A stretch of DNA of 64,000 nt, taken from assembly GCA_002483135.1 (NCBI GenBank), contig DLHI01000022.1, forward strand, positions 62,001-126,000, given 5' to 3'. Both the position numbers and the translations under genes were made by a program. The notes under the pieces are model-generated. The model was not told the DNA's origin and did not search any database. It saw only the letters and a program-made list of their open reading frames with translations. The stretch is from Hyphomonadaceae bacterium UBA7672. GTDB lineage: Bacteria > Pseudomonadota > Alphaproteobacteria > Caulobacterales > Hyphomonadaceae. Shown here piece after piece: positions 10,265 through 19,173 of this stretch. Numbering within the stretch: the first letter of the stretch is position 1; every line of letters starts with the position of its first letter.

Positions 10265-12223
10265 TTAGGTCGAACGAAAGCGAGCCTTGATATGCGAGCC
10301 ATCGCAGAACGGCTTGTTCCCCGACTGGCCGCACCGGCAGAGATGCGCGGTTGCAACCCGCGCCACGACGCGGCCAGTGCCCGAGACGACCTCCAGATTG
10401 CCGTGAACAGCAAGCGGTCCGTCCAGCTGGGGCGCAATGTCCACCGGCCCGTCACGCACGGCGAGCATGTCCGTGCTGCTTCCGGTCGGCGGCTCTCCCG
10501 TCGCGTTGAAGCCTATCTCCTTGTGCGAGCTGTCACAGAACGGCTTGTTCTTCGAGGCGCCACAGCGGCAAAGCGTTGCGCGATAGCCTACCGACTTTCC
10601 GTCAATGCTCAGATCGCCGCGGAACGCATACGGGCCTGCCTCGCGCACAGAGATCAGGTTCACAGGCGGCGCCTGTTCCTCCCGACCGCCATCCTTGCGG
10701 CGATACTGGATTGCCCCAGACGGACACTCGCGAGCTACCGACATCAGTTCCTCGGCGTCCATGTCGTCCGGGTGAATCCACGGACCCTTCACATTGGCGA
10801 GGAATACGCGGGGCGCGCCGGTGACGCAGAAGCGCGAGTGAATGCACAGCTTGCCGTTGTAGATGATCTCAACGGTCTCGCCTTCCACGATCTCGGTACC
10901 GTCGACCTTTGTCCGGGGCGGGGCCGGTTTGGCCGGGGCTGGCTGTCCGGACGCTGACGGCCGGGGCTCGTGAGCGTCCTCAAGATCAGTAAAAACCTGC
11001 GCGCGCGTGGCCAGCACGTCGAGCAAGGCGGTCGCGCGCGCAATGCGAGCATCAGATCCATCAAGCCGCGCCGCATGCTTGGCCAGTTCCTGCATGCGTT
11101 CGGCGAAGAACCTCCGCGTGCCGGCGCTTCGCGGCAGCGGCGCCGAATCCCGCAACGCCGTGAACGACATGCCTGCATTGCAGCCCGGATGCGACGGACC
11201 TGCCGGCCGGCGCGCAGCGCTTTCGGCCAGCAGCGTCATCGCCTTCATCAGATCGACGGCGAGATCGACCGCCAGACCCTTCTCGCGATTGGGACCCTTC
11301 ACCGAGTAGGCATAAGCGAGCAGCCGAAGCATGGTCTGGTAAGTCGCGTTGGCGAGATCAACGATCGCGGAGGCGTCGTGGTCCTCGATCCAGACGCGGC
11401 CAGAAATTCCCGGCGGCCTGCGCAGCACGGGGTTCACCGCCGCGGGGTGAGCAGGCCGGAAGGACGGGTTGCGCGCCAGCAGCTTGCGGTATTCGTCGCG
11501 AATGGCGCTGAAGCGCGTGAAGTGCGAATTGGTCGACTCCAGGGCTGCGCCTTCGCCTTCTGCTATGATCGTTTCACACGCTGCAATGGCGGTGCTGGAG
11601 CACAACACGGGCTTTGCTCCCCTGAGCCGGATCTCCGCCTCGGAAAGCTGCAGCGCCGGGTCTCCGCAGAACAGCTGCTTCTCGCCAAGCCGCTTGGCCA
11701 TGAAGTCGAGAGCAAACTCCAGCGTCTGGTAAAATTGTCCGACGGTCTCGTAGTCGATACTCATCGGCGTAAGACGCGGCGTCACGGCGCTGCGAAGGAA
11801 GGACGGGTGCTCGAAACCCTCCCCGTCAGGCTCGCTCGATCCTTCCGGCCTTTCCAGGTGCACGAAGTGCTGCAGCACTTCCATGTTGAAAGGCGCGAGC
11901 TTCACGACAACGCCCGCCGGCAGGTAGCCGGGATCAAGGGGGAAGTTTCCACGCCCGAAACGCGGGCTGCCGCCGATGGCGGATGTGATATTCCAGACCG
12001 CAGCAAGATGCCCCATCTCGTCGATGGCGACGTCGAGGATGGCGCGCCGCCACCGCGCAACGGCGGCCGCCTCTTCCGCAAACAATCCTTCCCCTTCGCC
12101 GTCCTTGAGGCTGAAGGCCGCGTAGAGGTAGGTGCACATCAGGTTGTGCTCCAGCTCAGCGGCCTCGTAGAGCGCATGGATCAACTGCTCACGCGTAGGT
12201 GTCAGAATAGGCGGGGAGGGCAT
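10265..12223 (-). CDS. Ferritin-like / mono-cluster Fe-S / double CDGSH fusion protein
   Basis: A 652-residue cytoplasmic multidomain iron protein. Residues about 5-230 form a ferritin-like domain of the VioB (iminophenyl-pyruvate dimer synthase) type, with carboxylate/His helices ELEHNLMCTYLYA and AIDEMGHLAAVW. Near residue 460 is a YjdI/DUF1271-like single-cluster domain (CIHSRFC then CPSGAI). Two CDGSH iron-sulfur domains follow: CRCGASKNKPFCDSSH (Gly replaced by Ser) and the canonical CRCGQSGNKPFCDGSH close to the C-terminus. This points to redox or iron chemistry; the substrate is unknown. The start at 12223 has a GGAG eight bases upstream; an alternative ATG lies at 12268. It is transcribed divergently from the response regulator, which may control it. 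Confidence 0.72.
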   Translation of the reverse strand: MPSPPILTPTREQLIHALYEAAELEHNLMCTYLYAAFSLKDGEGEGLFAEEAAAVARWRRAILDVAIDEMGHLAAVWNITSAIGGSPRFGRGNFPLDPGYLPAGVVVKLAPFNMEVLQHFVHLERPEGSSEPDGEGFEHPSFLRSAVTPRLTPMSIDYETVGQFYQTLEFALDFMAKRLGEKQLFCGDPALQLSEAEIRLRGAKPVLCSSTAIAACETIIAEGEGAALESTNSHFTRFSAIRDEYRKLLARNPSFRPAHPAAVNPVLRRPPGISGRVWIEDHDASAIVDLANATYQTMLRLLAYAYSVKGPNREKGLAVDLAVDLMKAMTLLAESAARRPAGPSHPGCNAGMSFTALRDSAPLPRSAGTRRFFAERMQELAKHAARLDGSDARIARATALLDVLATRAQVFTDLEDAHEPRPSASGQPAPAKPAPPRTKVDGTEIVEGETVEIIYNGKLCIHSRFCVTGAPRVFLANVKGPWIHPDDMDAEELMSVARECPSGAIQYRRKDGGREEQAPPVNLISVREAGPYAFRGDLSIDGKSVGYRATLCRCGASKNKPFCDSSHKEIGFNATGEPPTGSSTDMLAVRDGPVDIAPQLDGPLAVHGNLEVVSGTGRVVARVATAHLCRCGQSGNKPFCDGSHIKARFRST

Positions 12224-12336
12224 GCAGCTGTCTCCGGATGGAGCGGGTTCAATCAGCTTTGCCTGCATTGCCTAGCAAGCCAATTATATCATTGTATGAT
12301 AGCGCGCTTGCACTTGCCGGGGTTGAACTGGGAGCC

Positions 12337-12957
12337 ATGCAGGACGAGGCCGTCGTATACATCATTGACGATGACGCCTCGCTGAGAGAGGCGCTCGACA
12401 GCCTGTTCCGGTCCACCGGCCTTTCAACACGCCAGTACGATTCGGTTGCCGCGTTCATGGCGGCCGCTCCCCCTGCAGACACCCCCGGATGCCTGGTCCT
12501 GGACGTGAGGCTGCCGGGCATGAGCGGGCTGGATTTCCAGCAGAAGCTCGACGAACTCGGGATCCGGCTGCCTGCCATCCTCATGACTGGTCACGGGGAC
12601 ATCCCCATGACCGTTCGCGCAATGAAGGCCGGCGCGGTCGATTTTCTCGCCAAGCCATTCCGGGACCAGGAAATGCTCGATGCCGTCGCCATCGCGCTCG
12701 ACAGGGGTCGCCAGCAGCGTATCGCGAGCGCAAAAATCGAGGCCCTGAAAGCGCTGCACGCCACCTTGTCGCCCCGCGAACGCCAGGTCATGGCGCTGGT
12801 TTCTGCTGGCCTGCTCAACAAACAGGTGGCCGGCGAGCTCGACCTCAGCGAGATCACGGTAAAAATCCATCGAGGATCGGCCATGCGGAAAATGGGCGCG
12901 AAGACCCTCGCAGACCTCGTGCGGATGGCTGAGGCGCTCGGCCTCGCGCCAGAATGA
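12337..12957 (+). CDS. FixJ/NarL-type response regulator
   Basis: A 206-residue two-domain regulator. The N-terminal receiver has the acidic pair DDD (residues 9-11), phospho-acceptor Asp56 in LVLDVRLPGMSG, and the KPF switch motif. The C-terminal LuxR-type helix-turn-helix shows LSPRERQVMALVSAGLLNKQ and a recognition helix around SEITVKIHRG. Acetyl-free start at 12337 has GGGAG upstream and gives a canonical receiver beginning; the frame is open further upstream but that part has no receiver homology. A TATGAT hexamer at 12295 could be its -10 element. The partner is probably the kinase at 13536. Likely targets are the divergent iron-protein gene and the downstream hydrolases. Confidence 0.88.
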   Translation: MQDEAVVYIIDDDASLREALDSLFRSTGLSTRQYDSVAAFMAAAPPADTPGCLVLDVRLPGMSGLDFQQKLDELGIRLPAILMTGHGDIPMTVRAMKAGAVDFLAKPFRDQEMLDAVAIALDRGRQQRIASAKIEALKALHATLSPRERQVMALVSAGLLNKQVAGELDLSEITVKIHRGSAMRKMGAKTLADLVRMAEALGLAPE

Positions 12958-13070
12958 CGCTGTGACTGACGCCGCGGCGCCAAACCATCGTATGATTCCG
13001 TCACACACCCCTTCAGTGCCACATATGCAAACAAAGGCGCCGGTTTCTTAGGCGCGCATCGAGTGGGTAT

Positions 13071-13448
13071 GTGGCGACTGAAGTGTCCGAAGGCCTGATT
13101 TCAATAATCGACGACGACGACTCGATGCGTATCGCCCTTGTCGGGCTGCTGCGCTCGCACGGGTACGAGGCTGACGGATTCCCGACTGGCGAGGCTTTCC
13201 TTGCCGCCGCGCCCACACCTGATTGCATCGTCACCGACATCCACATGCCCGGGATCAGTGGTGTCGAGTTGAAGGAAGAGCTTACGCGTCGGGGAGACAC
13301 CACGCCTGTCATCATGATCACGGCGCGATCCGATGCTGGCCTCGAGGGGCGGGCGCGCGCGAGCGGCGCCGCTTGCTTTCTGCGCAAGCCGTTTGACGCG
13401 GGTGATCTGGTCCAGTGCATCGAGTCCGCCCTTGGCGGAGAGCGTTAG
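13071..13448 (+). CDS. Stand-alone receiver-domain protein
   Basis: A 125-residue single receiver: acidic residues IDDDD, phospho-acceptor Asp56 in CIVTDIHMPGISG, Thr/Ser switch (ITARS) and conserved Lys in LRKPF. No output domain is attached. GTG start. It lies between the FixJ-type regulator and the histidine kinase, so it probably acts as a phosphate shuttle, a sink, or a fine-tuner of the kinase, as single receivers in alphaproteobacterial FixL-like systems do. A TATGAT hexamer at 12991 precedes it. Confidence 0.85.
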   Translation: MATEVSEGLISIIDDDDSMRIALVGLLRSHGYEADGFPTGEAFLAAAPTPDCIVTDIHMPGISGVELKEELTRRGDTTPVIMITARSDAGLEGRARASGAACFLRKPFDAGDLVQCIESALGGER

Positions 13449-13535
13449 CGGCAAGGGCACATTCCGGCTTGCCTGCGCCAAGTCTCGCATGGTGATGTCC
13501 GTGCGCCGCCGTTGGGGCGACCGAGGGGAGTGGCC

Positions 13536-15218
13536 GTGAGCAGGTCGAACGAAGGATTCGGCGCTTGGCTCCGCCTGTTTCGGAAACAGGCCGGTCCACA
13601 AAGCCCCCCGGTCAATCTCAAGGCGGCCACTGACGCGGCCTATCTGGCGGAAATCCAGAGCCTGACCCAGACAGGCAGCCTCGCCTGGAATTTCGCGACC
13701 GGTAGCGTTCATTGGTCCGCTGAAACCTATCGCATCTGCGGCGTCGATCCAGAAGCTGCGCTGTCACGCGAACTCATTCTCGACCTCGTGCACCCCGACG
13801 ATGCAAAGTCGTTTGGCGAAGCCGTCGATGCCGCCATCAAGAGCAGGACGCGGTTCGATCATGAGCTTCGCATCGTCCGTCCGAATAGGGATGTGCGGAC
13901 CATCCACATGGTCGGCCGCTTCCTCGTCGAGAAGCCCGAGCAGTTTGTCGGCGCCATGACAGACGTGACCGAACGCCGGCTGGAAGAGGAAGCAAGACGC
14001 ACCAGCGACTTCCACTATCGCAACATGTTTGTCGCGCTCGCGGCCGCATTCTGGGAGCTGGATTTCAGCGGCGTCACGCCGATCCTGCGAAAACTCAAGC
14101 AGCAGGGCGTGAAGGACCTCCCCCGCTATTTCGCCGACAATCCGGAGGTGGTCCGCGAAATGATGCGCGCAACGCGCGTGATCGACGTCAACGACCAAGC
14201 GGTGGCCCTGTTTGGTCGCGGCAACAAGGAAGAGCTGCTCACCAATGTGGAGCCATTCTGGTCGGATTCCTCGCTTCAGGTCTACGCCGCCAGCGTCGTT
14301 GCATCGGTGCGGCGCACGCCGGGTTTCTCGGCCGAAACACGGTTGCGGCGCATCGACGGGACAGAGTTTGATGGTCTCTTCACTGTAAGTTTTCCACCCG
14401 AAGGGGTGGCGACCAGCAAATTCTTGATCGCGGTTATCGACATCTCCGAACGTGTGAATGCACAGGCCGCGCTGCGCAATCTGCAGGCCGAACTCGCGCA
14501 TGCCGCCCGCCTGTCCACACTGGGCGAACTCGCAGCGTCGATCGCGCATGAGGTCAACCAGCCTCTGGCGGCGATCACCACCAACGCCTCCGCCAGCGTC
14601 CGCTGGCTCGACAGGCCGCAGCCAAATCTCGAGGAAGTGAAAACGCTCGCCGCACGTATCGCCGCCGATGCCCGGCGGGCGGCCGACATCATCTCCCGCA
14701 TTCGGGACATGGCCACACGGCGCACCACTGAAACCGCCGCGCTTTCCGTAGCATCCGTGATCGCCGAGTCCGCCGCCTTCCTGCGTCACGACATGGAGGC
14801 CCAGCGCGTCTCGCTGGTCCTCGACCTAGCGCCCGATCTTCCGGTCGTCATGGGCGATCGAACCCAGCTGCAACAGGTCGTGGTCAACCTCGCCATGAAC
14901 GCGGCGCAGGCTATGGCGCATGCCACGACCGGCCAGCGCCGCATCGTCGTCGGCGCGCGTCATCTCGATGGTAATGTCGTCGTCACAATCGACGATGACG
15001 GCCCCGGCATACCGGAAGAACATCTTGAGCGCCTGTTCCAGAGCTTCTTCACCACCAAGGAAAACGGCATGGGCATCGGCCTTCCGATCTGCCGTACAAT
15101 TGTTGAAGCGCATGGCGGCCAGATCCGGATCGAAAACCGAGCGTCCGTCGGCGCCCGTGTCACGATCTGGCTGCCTGCCAAAGCGGCAATTGGCGCCTCG
15201 CCGCATACAAACGTATGA
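13536..15218 (+). CDS. Soluble PAS-domain sensor histidine kinase
   Basis: A 560-residue kinase with no obvious membrane segment, so probably cytosolic. An N-terminal PAS domain (about residues 35-145; GSLAWNFATGSVHW ... VHPDDAKSF) is followed by a second, divergent PAS-like region (about 155-300). The HisKA box is ASIAHEVNQPLAAI, with His338 as phospho-acceptor. The HATPase region shows the N box (NLAMNAAQAM), G1 (DDGPGIP) and G2 (GMGIGLPIC). The HEVNQPL box is typical of FixL/DctB-like kinases. The GTG start at 13536 has GAGGGGA upstream. It is the last member of a regulator-receiver-kinase set. No ligand can be assigned; a haem-binding His of the FixL type was not identified. Confidence 0.87.
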   Translation: MSRSNEGFGAWLRLFRKQAGPQSPPVNLKAATDAAYLAEIQSLTQTGSLAWNFATGSVHWSAETYRICGVDPEAALSRELILDLVHPDDAKSFGEAVDAAIKSRTRFDHELRIVRPNRDVRTIHMVGRFLVEKPEQFVGAMTDVTERRLEEEARRTSDFHYRNMFVALAAAFWELDFSGVTPILRKLKQQGVKDLPRYFADNPEVVREMMRATRVIDVNDQAVALFGRGNKEELLTNVEPFWSDSSLQVYAASVVASVRRTPGFSAETRLRRIDGTEFDGLFTVSFPPEGVATSKFLIAVIDISERVNAQAALRNLQAELAHAARLSTLGELAASIAHEVNQPLAAITTNASASVRWLDRPQPNLEEVKTLAARIAADARRAADIISRIRDMATRRTTETAALSVASVIAESAAFLRHDMEAQRVSLVLDLAPDLPVVMGDRTQLQQVVVNLAMNAAQAMAHATTGQRRIVVGARHLDGNVVVTIDDDGPGIPEEHLERLFQSFFTTKENGMGIGLPICRTIVEAHGGQIRIENRASVGARVTIWLPAKAAIGASPHTNV

Positions 15219-15305
15219 CGCAATCATTCCTCTGTAGAATTGGTCTCCGCCACGCCGTCACGCATCGTCCTGTCACACACGGAATTCCGGACAGGAGAAA
15301 CTGCC

Positions 15306-16127
15306 ATGACAAAGACCATCATGCTCATCCACGGCGCCTGGCTCAATTCGAAGGGCTGGGAAAGCTGGAAGGCCCGCTACGAAGCCAAAGGCTACACCGT
15401 CGTCGCCCCCGACTGGCCACATGACGCGGGCGAACCGTCCGACCTGCGCGCAAACCCGCGCAAGGAGTTGATGAAGTTCGGGCCCAAGGAAATCGTTGCC
15501 CACTTCGAGCGCGAGATCCGCAAACTCCCCGAGGCGCCGATCCTGATGGGCCACTCGGCCGGCGCGGTGTTCGTCCAGCACCTGCTCGACCGCGGCCTTG
15601 GCGAAGCCGGTGTGTCCATCGATCCCGCGCCGACGCCCGGCGTGGGCCTCGGCCTCGACACCATCATCTCGGCTTTCCCGGTCCTCGGCGACCCCTTTAG
15701 CGGTGGCAAGGTTTTGCAGATGTCGAGGAAGTTCTTCGCCAACCGCTTCGCCAACGGTCTGCCGCGGAACATGGTTGAGGATCACTACAACCGCTACATC
15801 GTGCCGACTGCCGGCAAGGTGTACTGGGATGGCGTCCTCTCCGGCGGCGCCGGCAAGATCACCTGGAACAGCACGATCCGCGCGCCGCTCCTGCTCATTG
15901 CGGGCGGCATCGACAAGATCGCCGAGCCGGGCATGACCAGGGCAATCTTCGCCAAGCAGAAGCGCGCCAGGTCGCTGACCGAGTTCAAACTCTACCCGAC
16001 GCGCTCGCACTGGACCTGTGTCGAACCGGGCTGGGAAGAGGTCGCCGACTTCGCCTTCGAATGGGCCGTGAAGAACGCCCGACCGAACGGCGCAAGTGTC
16101 ACCCCGCTCAAGTCCGCCGCAGCCTGA
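15306..16127 (+). CDS. Alpha/beta hydrolase
   Basis: A 273-residue cytoplasmic alpha/beta-hydrolase. An oxyanion-type HGAW motif near the N-terminus is followed by nucleophile Ser84 in MGHSAGA and a C-terminal His in SHWTC. The cap region (about residues 110-180) is unlike well-characterised esterases, so the substrate is unknown. The ATG at 15306 has AGGAGA upstream and gives the usual TKTIMLIHG beginning; the frame is open for 22 more codons upstream without a site. It follows the histidine kinase by about 90 bases and leads a row of three hydrolases likely controlled by that system. Confidence 0.8.
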   Translation: MTKTIMLIHGAWLNSKGWESWKARYEAKGYTVVAPDWPHDAGEPSDLRANPRKELMKFGPKEIVAHFEREIRKLPEAPILMGHSAGAVFVQHLLDRGLGEAGVSIDPAPTPGVGLGLDTIISAFPVLGDPFSGGKVLQMSRKFFANRFANGLPRNMVEDHYNRYIVPTAGKVYWDGVLSGGAGKITWNSTIRAPLLLIAGGIDKIAEPGMTRAIFAKQKRARSLTEFKLYPTRSHWTCVEPGWEEVADFAFEWAVKNARPNGASVTPLKSAAA

Positions 16128-16176
16128 ACGCGCTACGGCTCCCCCTTAAATCCCATCATCAAGACTGGAACACGTC

Positions 16177-17019
16177 ATGCCCTTCATCACCACCAAGGAC
16201 GGCACGCAGATTTTCTACAACGATCTCGGCAAGGGAAAGCCCGTGCTTTTTTCACACGGATGGCCGCTCAGCGGTGACGACTGGGAACGGCAGGTGCTGT
16301 TCCTGGCGGAGCGCGGCTATCGCGTCATCGCCCATGATCGCCGCAGCCATGGCCGCTCGACCCAGACATGGGAAGGCAACCACATGGACCAGTACGCCGA
16401 CGATCTGTCGGAACTGATCGAGAAGCTGGATCTCCGCGAGTTCACCATGATCGGCCATTCCACCGGCGGCGGAGAAGTCGCCCACTATCTCGGCCGCCAT
16501 GGAACCGGCCGCGTCTCGAAGGCTGTGCTGCTCGGCGCCGTGCCACCGCTGATGCTCAAGACGCCGGCCAATCCCGGTGGACTTCCTCTCGAAGTGTTCG
16601 ACGGTATCCGCAAAGGTACGCGGAATGATCGTTCGCAGTTCTACTTCGACCTCACCATTCCGTTTTACGGTTACAACCGTCCCGGCGCGACCATCTCCGA
16701 GGGCGTGCGGCGCTCCTTCTGGCTGCAGGGCATGATGGGAGGCCTCAAGGGGCAGCTCGACTGCATCAAGGAGTTCTCGGAGGTCGACTACACGAACGAC
16801 CTCAAGAAGATCGACATCCCGGTTCTCGTCGCCCACGGCGACGACGACCAGATCGTGCCGATCGGCGCCTCGGCCCTGATGTCCGCGAAGATCCTCAAGA
16901 ACGCAACGCTCAAGGTCTACAAGGGCGGCTGCCACGGCTTCGCGGCAACGAACGCCGAAGAACTCAATGCCGATCTCTATGCCTTCATTCAGGGCAAAGC
17001 CATCGCCTCGGCATCCTGA
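16177..17019 (+). CDS. Alpha/beta hydrolase, non-haem haloperoxidase (perhydrolase) type
   Basis: A 280-residue protein of the cofactor-free chloroperoxidase/arylesterase family. It has HGWP after beta-3, nucleophile Ser95 in [10 protein letters not shown], acid Asp in HGDDDQIVP, and His in GGCHGF. Family members hydrolyse small esters and can form peracids with peroxide; haloperoxidation is a side reaction. Length matches the family (about 275). The RBS is weak. It sits 49 bases after the preceding hydrolase and 20 bases before the metallo-hydrolase, so the three are probably co-transcribed. Confidence 0.85.
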   Translation: MPFITTKDGTQIFYNDLGKGKPVLFSHGWPLSGDDWERQVLFLAERGYRVIAHDRRSHGRSTQTWEGNHMDQYADDLSELIEKLDLREFTMIGHSTGGGEVAHYLGRHGTGRVSKAVLLGAVPPLMLKTPANPGGLPLEVFDGIRKGTRNDRSQFYFDLTIPFYGYNRPGATISEGVRRSFWLQGMMGGLKGQLDCIKEFSEVDYTNDLKKIDIPVLVAHGDDDQIVPIGASALMSAKILKNATLKVYKGGCHGFAATNAEELNADLYAFIQGKAIASAS

Positions 17020-17039
17020 AAAAGTCCGCGGAGCAGGCA

Positions 17040-17867
17040 GTGCGTATCCACCATCTCAACTGTGGATCGCACTGTCCGCTCGGCGGAGCGCTTTTCGATG
17101 GTACATCCAGGGGCCTGCACGCAGATATCCCCACGCACTGCCTCTTGATCGAAACCAACCATGGCCTCGTTCTCGTCGATACGGGTTACGGCCTTCAGGA
17201 TGTCCGCCGCGCACGCGCGCGTTTACCGTGGCTGTGGCCAATCATCCTGAACGTCCGCCTGAGGGAACACGACACCGCCATCCGGCAGGTGGAAGCGCGT
17301 GGCTTCTCCGCCCGCGATGTGCGCCACATCGTTCTCACCCATCTCGACTTCGATCATGCCGGCGGCATCGAGGACTTTCCGGAAGCGCGCGTCCACGTTC
17401 TCGCGCTCGAGCGGGAAGCGGCTGCCCGCAAGCGCCAGACCTTCGTCGGCGACCAGCGTTACCGGCCCGCACAGTGGGATGAGGTCCGCGAATGGCGAAC
17501 CTATTCCGCTGGCGGGGAACGGTGGTTCGGCTTTGACGCGGTTCGCCAGCTCGACGGCTTGCCGCCGGAAATCCTGATGGTTCCCTTGCGCGGCCACACC
17601 GAAGGCCATGCCGGCATAGCCATTCAGTCGGACAAGGGATGGCTGCTGCACGCGGGAGACGCCTATCTCCATCACACGCAGATGCTACCTCGACCACGAA
17701 TTCCGCCCGGCCTTGCCGCCTACCAGCACATCATGGACACCGACCGCCCGGCGCGCATGGCGAATCAGGTGCGCCTGCGAGGCCTCCATCTCGGCAATAG
17801 CCAGATCCGGATGTTCTGTTCGCATGACGCACTGGAGTTTGATCGCCTCCGCTCAGATGGCGCATAG
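17040..17867 (+). CDS. Metallo-beta-lactamase-fold hydrolase
   Basis: A 275-residue MBL-fold protein, GTG start with GGAG upstream. The metal-binding motif is THLDFDHAGG, with further ligands in GHTEGH and HAGD and a late His in CSHD. The zinc-site pattern matches the lactonase/glyoxalase II-like branch rather than true beta-lactamases. No signal peptide. Cytoplasmic hydrolysis of a thioester or lactone is plausible but the substrate is unknown. Last gene of the hydrolase row under the two-component genes. Confidence 0.82.
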   Translation: MRIHHLNCGSHCPLGGALFDGTSRGLHADIPTHCLLIETNHGLVLVDTGYGLQDVRRARARLPWLWPIILNVRLREHDTAIRQVEARGFSARDVRHIVLTHLDFDHAGGIEDFPEARVHVLALEREAAARKRQTFVGDQRYRPAQWDEVREWRTYSAGGERWFGFDAVRQLDGLPPEILMVPLRGHTEGHAGIAIQSDKGWLLHAGDAYLHHTQMLPRPRIPPGLAAYQHIMDTDRPARMANQVRLRGLHLGNSQIRMFCSHDALEFDRLRSDGA

Positions 17868-18173
17868 CCGCTCGGCGCGGTGCCGGCGTCGGAATTCGGC
17901 GAATAGCTGGCGCGTGATGGGGCGCACACGGATGGCCATTTCCAAGTGCATTTCGGTCGTTCGGCAAAACCGGGTATGTGAACAGGCGCCCGAAAGTGAC
18001 CCCTCCGCTTGCTCCAAGATCAAGCTCTTAGTACGCCGATCGGTGTCGGGACCCCACGCCTATTCACACCGGGCACGCTGCGAAGCAGCATGCGCAGGGT
18101 CCGATCTACAGCGAAAAGAGGAGGCTGAGCCGTTGTCTCATTAAAGAGAAAAGACAGTCATTCGGAGGTGAGG
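17868..18173. other. Intergenic stretch, no gene recognised
   Basis: Between the convergent MBL-fold and TetR genes. Short frames exist on both strands but none has recognisable homology or a convincing ribosome site. No clear terminator stem with a T tail was seen. Confidence 0.5.
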
Positions 18174-18782
18174 TCAGTTGTAGAGATATCCGAGCACCGC
18201 TCGCGATACGCGCGTGGCCAAAGCCTTTGAGTTGGTTTCGCCCGCAAGCCCGGCGGCATCAACCATGCCCTTCGCCATGGCAACGAGATCGCGCGCGGCT
18301 TCGGTAGGCTTCGTAACGCCGTGTTTTCGGAGCAAGTTGGCGACCGTGCTGACGATTGTCTCCGCGAGGAGTACGGCCTCGTCATCAAGCGCGAGCGATG
18401 GTTCGATATAATCCAGCGCGCGCGCCAGGGCGGGCCGATCCAGTTGGTGACCGATGGCTGCATCAATGAGTCTGCGGAGTGCAGTCTCGAGTGACTGATT
18501 GCGAGCATCCGCCGAGACAGCCTGGATGCGCGTCGCCAGGTTGGCGCGCTCGCGACGCGTCAACTCGGCGAGAATTGCGGACCGGCCCGGAAAGTACTGG
18601 TAGAGCGATCCGACGCTTACGCCGGCGCGATTTGCGACCGTATTCGTCGTTAGACCGTCCAGCCCTTCCGTTTCCAGAATGCGAGCAGCGGCTTCCAGGA
18701 TCGCAGCCACCATGCCTTCGGAACGCGCCTGACGCGGGCGCTTTCGCAGTTCGTTCGGTGGGGTGCGAATGCGAGTTGCCAT
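18174..18782 (-). CDS. TetR/AcrR-family transcriptional regulator
   Basis: A 202-residue regulator with the N-terminal TetR helix-turn-helix (about residues 25-70: AILEAAARILE ... TTNTVANRAGVSVGSLYQYFPGR) and a helical ligand-binding C-terminal domain. The YQYFPGR end of the HTH is typical. It is divergent from the darcynin-SDR pair, 56 bases away, with an inverted repeat between them that is a candidate operator. Probably represses that pair and itself. The effector is unknown. Confidence 0.88.
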   Translation of the reverse strand: MATRIRTPPNELRKRPRQARSEGMVAAILEAAARILETEGLDGLTTNTVANRAGVSVGSLYQYFPGRSAILAELTRRERANLATRIQAVSADARNQSLETALRRLIDAAIGHQLDRPALARALDYIEPSLALDDEAVLLAETIVSTVANLLRKHGVTKPTEAARDLVAMAKGMVDAAGLAGETNSKALATRVSRAVLGYLYN

Positions 18783-18785
18783 ATA

Positions 18786-18799
18786 CGAGCTTTTACTCG
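18786..18799. promoter_or_regulatory. Candidate TetR operator
   Basis: CGAG-N6-CTCG inverted repeat just upstream of the TetR start and 39 bases before the darcynin gene, in the AT-rich divergent promoter. Short arms; assignment is by position. Confidence 0.4.
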
Positions 18800-18837
18800 C
18801 ATTTAATTCACGAGATCAAGCACTCCGGGAGGCCGAA

Positions 18838-19173
18838 ATGTCTGGCAGATTTGCCATCTTCATGTTGCTCAAAGCCCTGCCGTCATGGTTGTCGTTGCAA
18901 AGGGAAGAACGCGCCGGCATCGCGGAGGCAGCCTTCAGACGCGCCCTCACTGATGGCCGGGTCCAGTTCCGCTATTTTGACGCCGAGGCATTTACGAGCC
19001 GGGCAAGCGATGTGGCGCTGTTCGAGACCGATGACCTCTCTGCCTACTACTTTGCCGTCGAGCGTCTTCGCGACAGTCCGATTTTCGCCCATCCCTACTT
19101 TGACGTGGTGGAGATCATTCCGTCTATCGAAGACGGATATCGGACGTTCGAGTCGCAGCCGAGATCGACATGA
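18838..19173 (+). CDS. Darcynin-like small protein
   Basis: A 111-residue protein starting at an ATG with GGGAGG upstream. The sequence FAIFMLLKALPSWLSL, then VQFRYFDAEAF and the C-terminal PYFDVVEIIPSIEDGYRTFE match the darcynin family, an uncharacterised group of about 110 residues. No membrane segments. Its stop overlaps the start of the following SDR (ATGA), so the two are translationally coupled and likely act together under TetR control. Confidence 0.7.
   Translation: MSGRFAIFMLLKALPSWLSLQREERAGIAEAAFRRALTDGRVQFRYFDAEAFTSRASDVALFETDDLSAYYFAVERLRDSPIFAHPYFDVVEIIPSIEDGYRTFESQPRST

Noticed and set aside
10970..12385. 471-codon plus-strand frame
   Set aside because: Antisense of the ferritin-like/CDGSH protein; composition is Arg-rich and without motifs.
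13764..14789. 341-codon minus-strand frame
   Set aside because: Antisense of the histidine kinase, whose HisKA and HATPase motifs are unambiguous.
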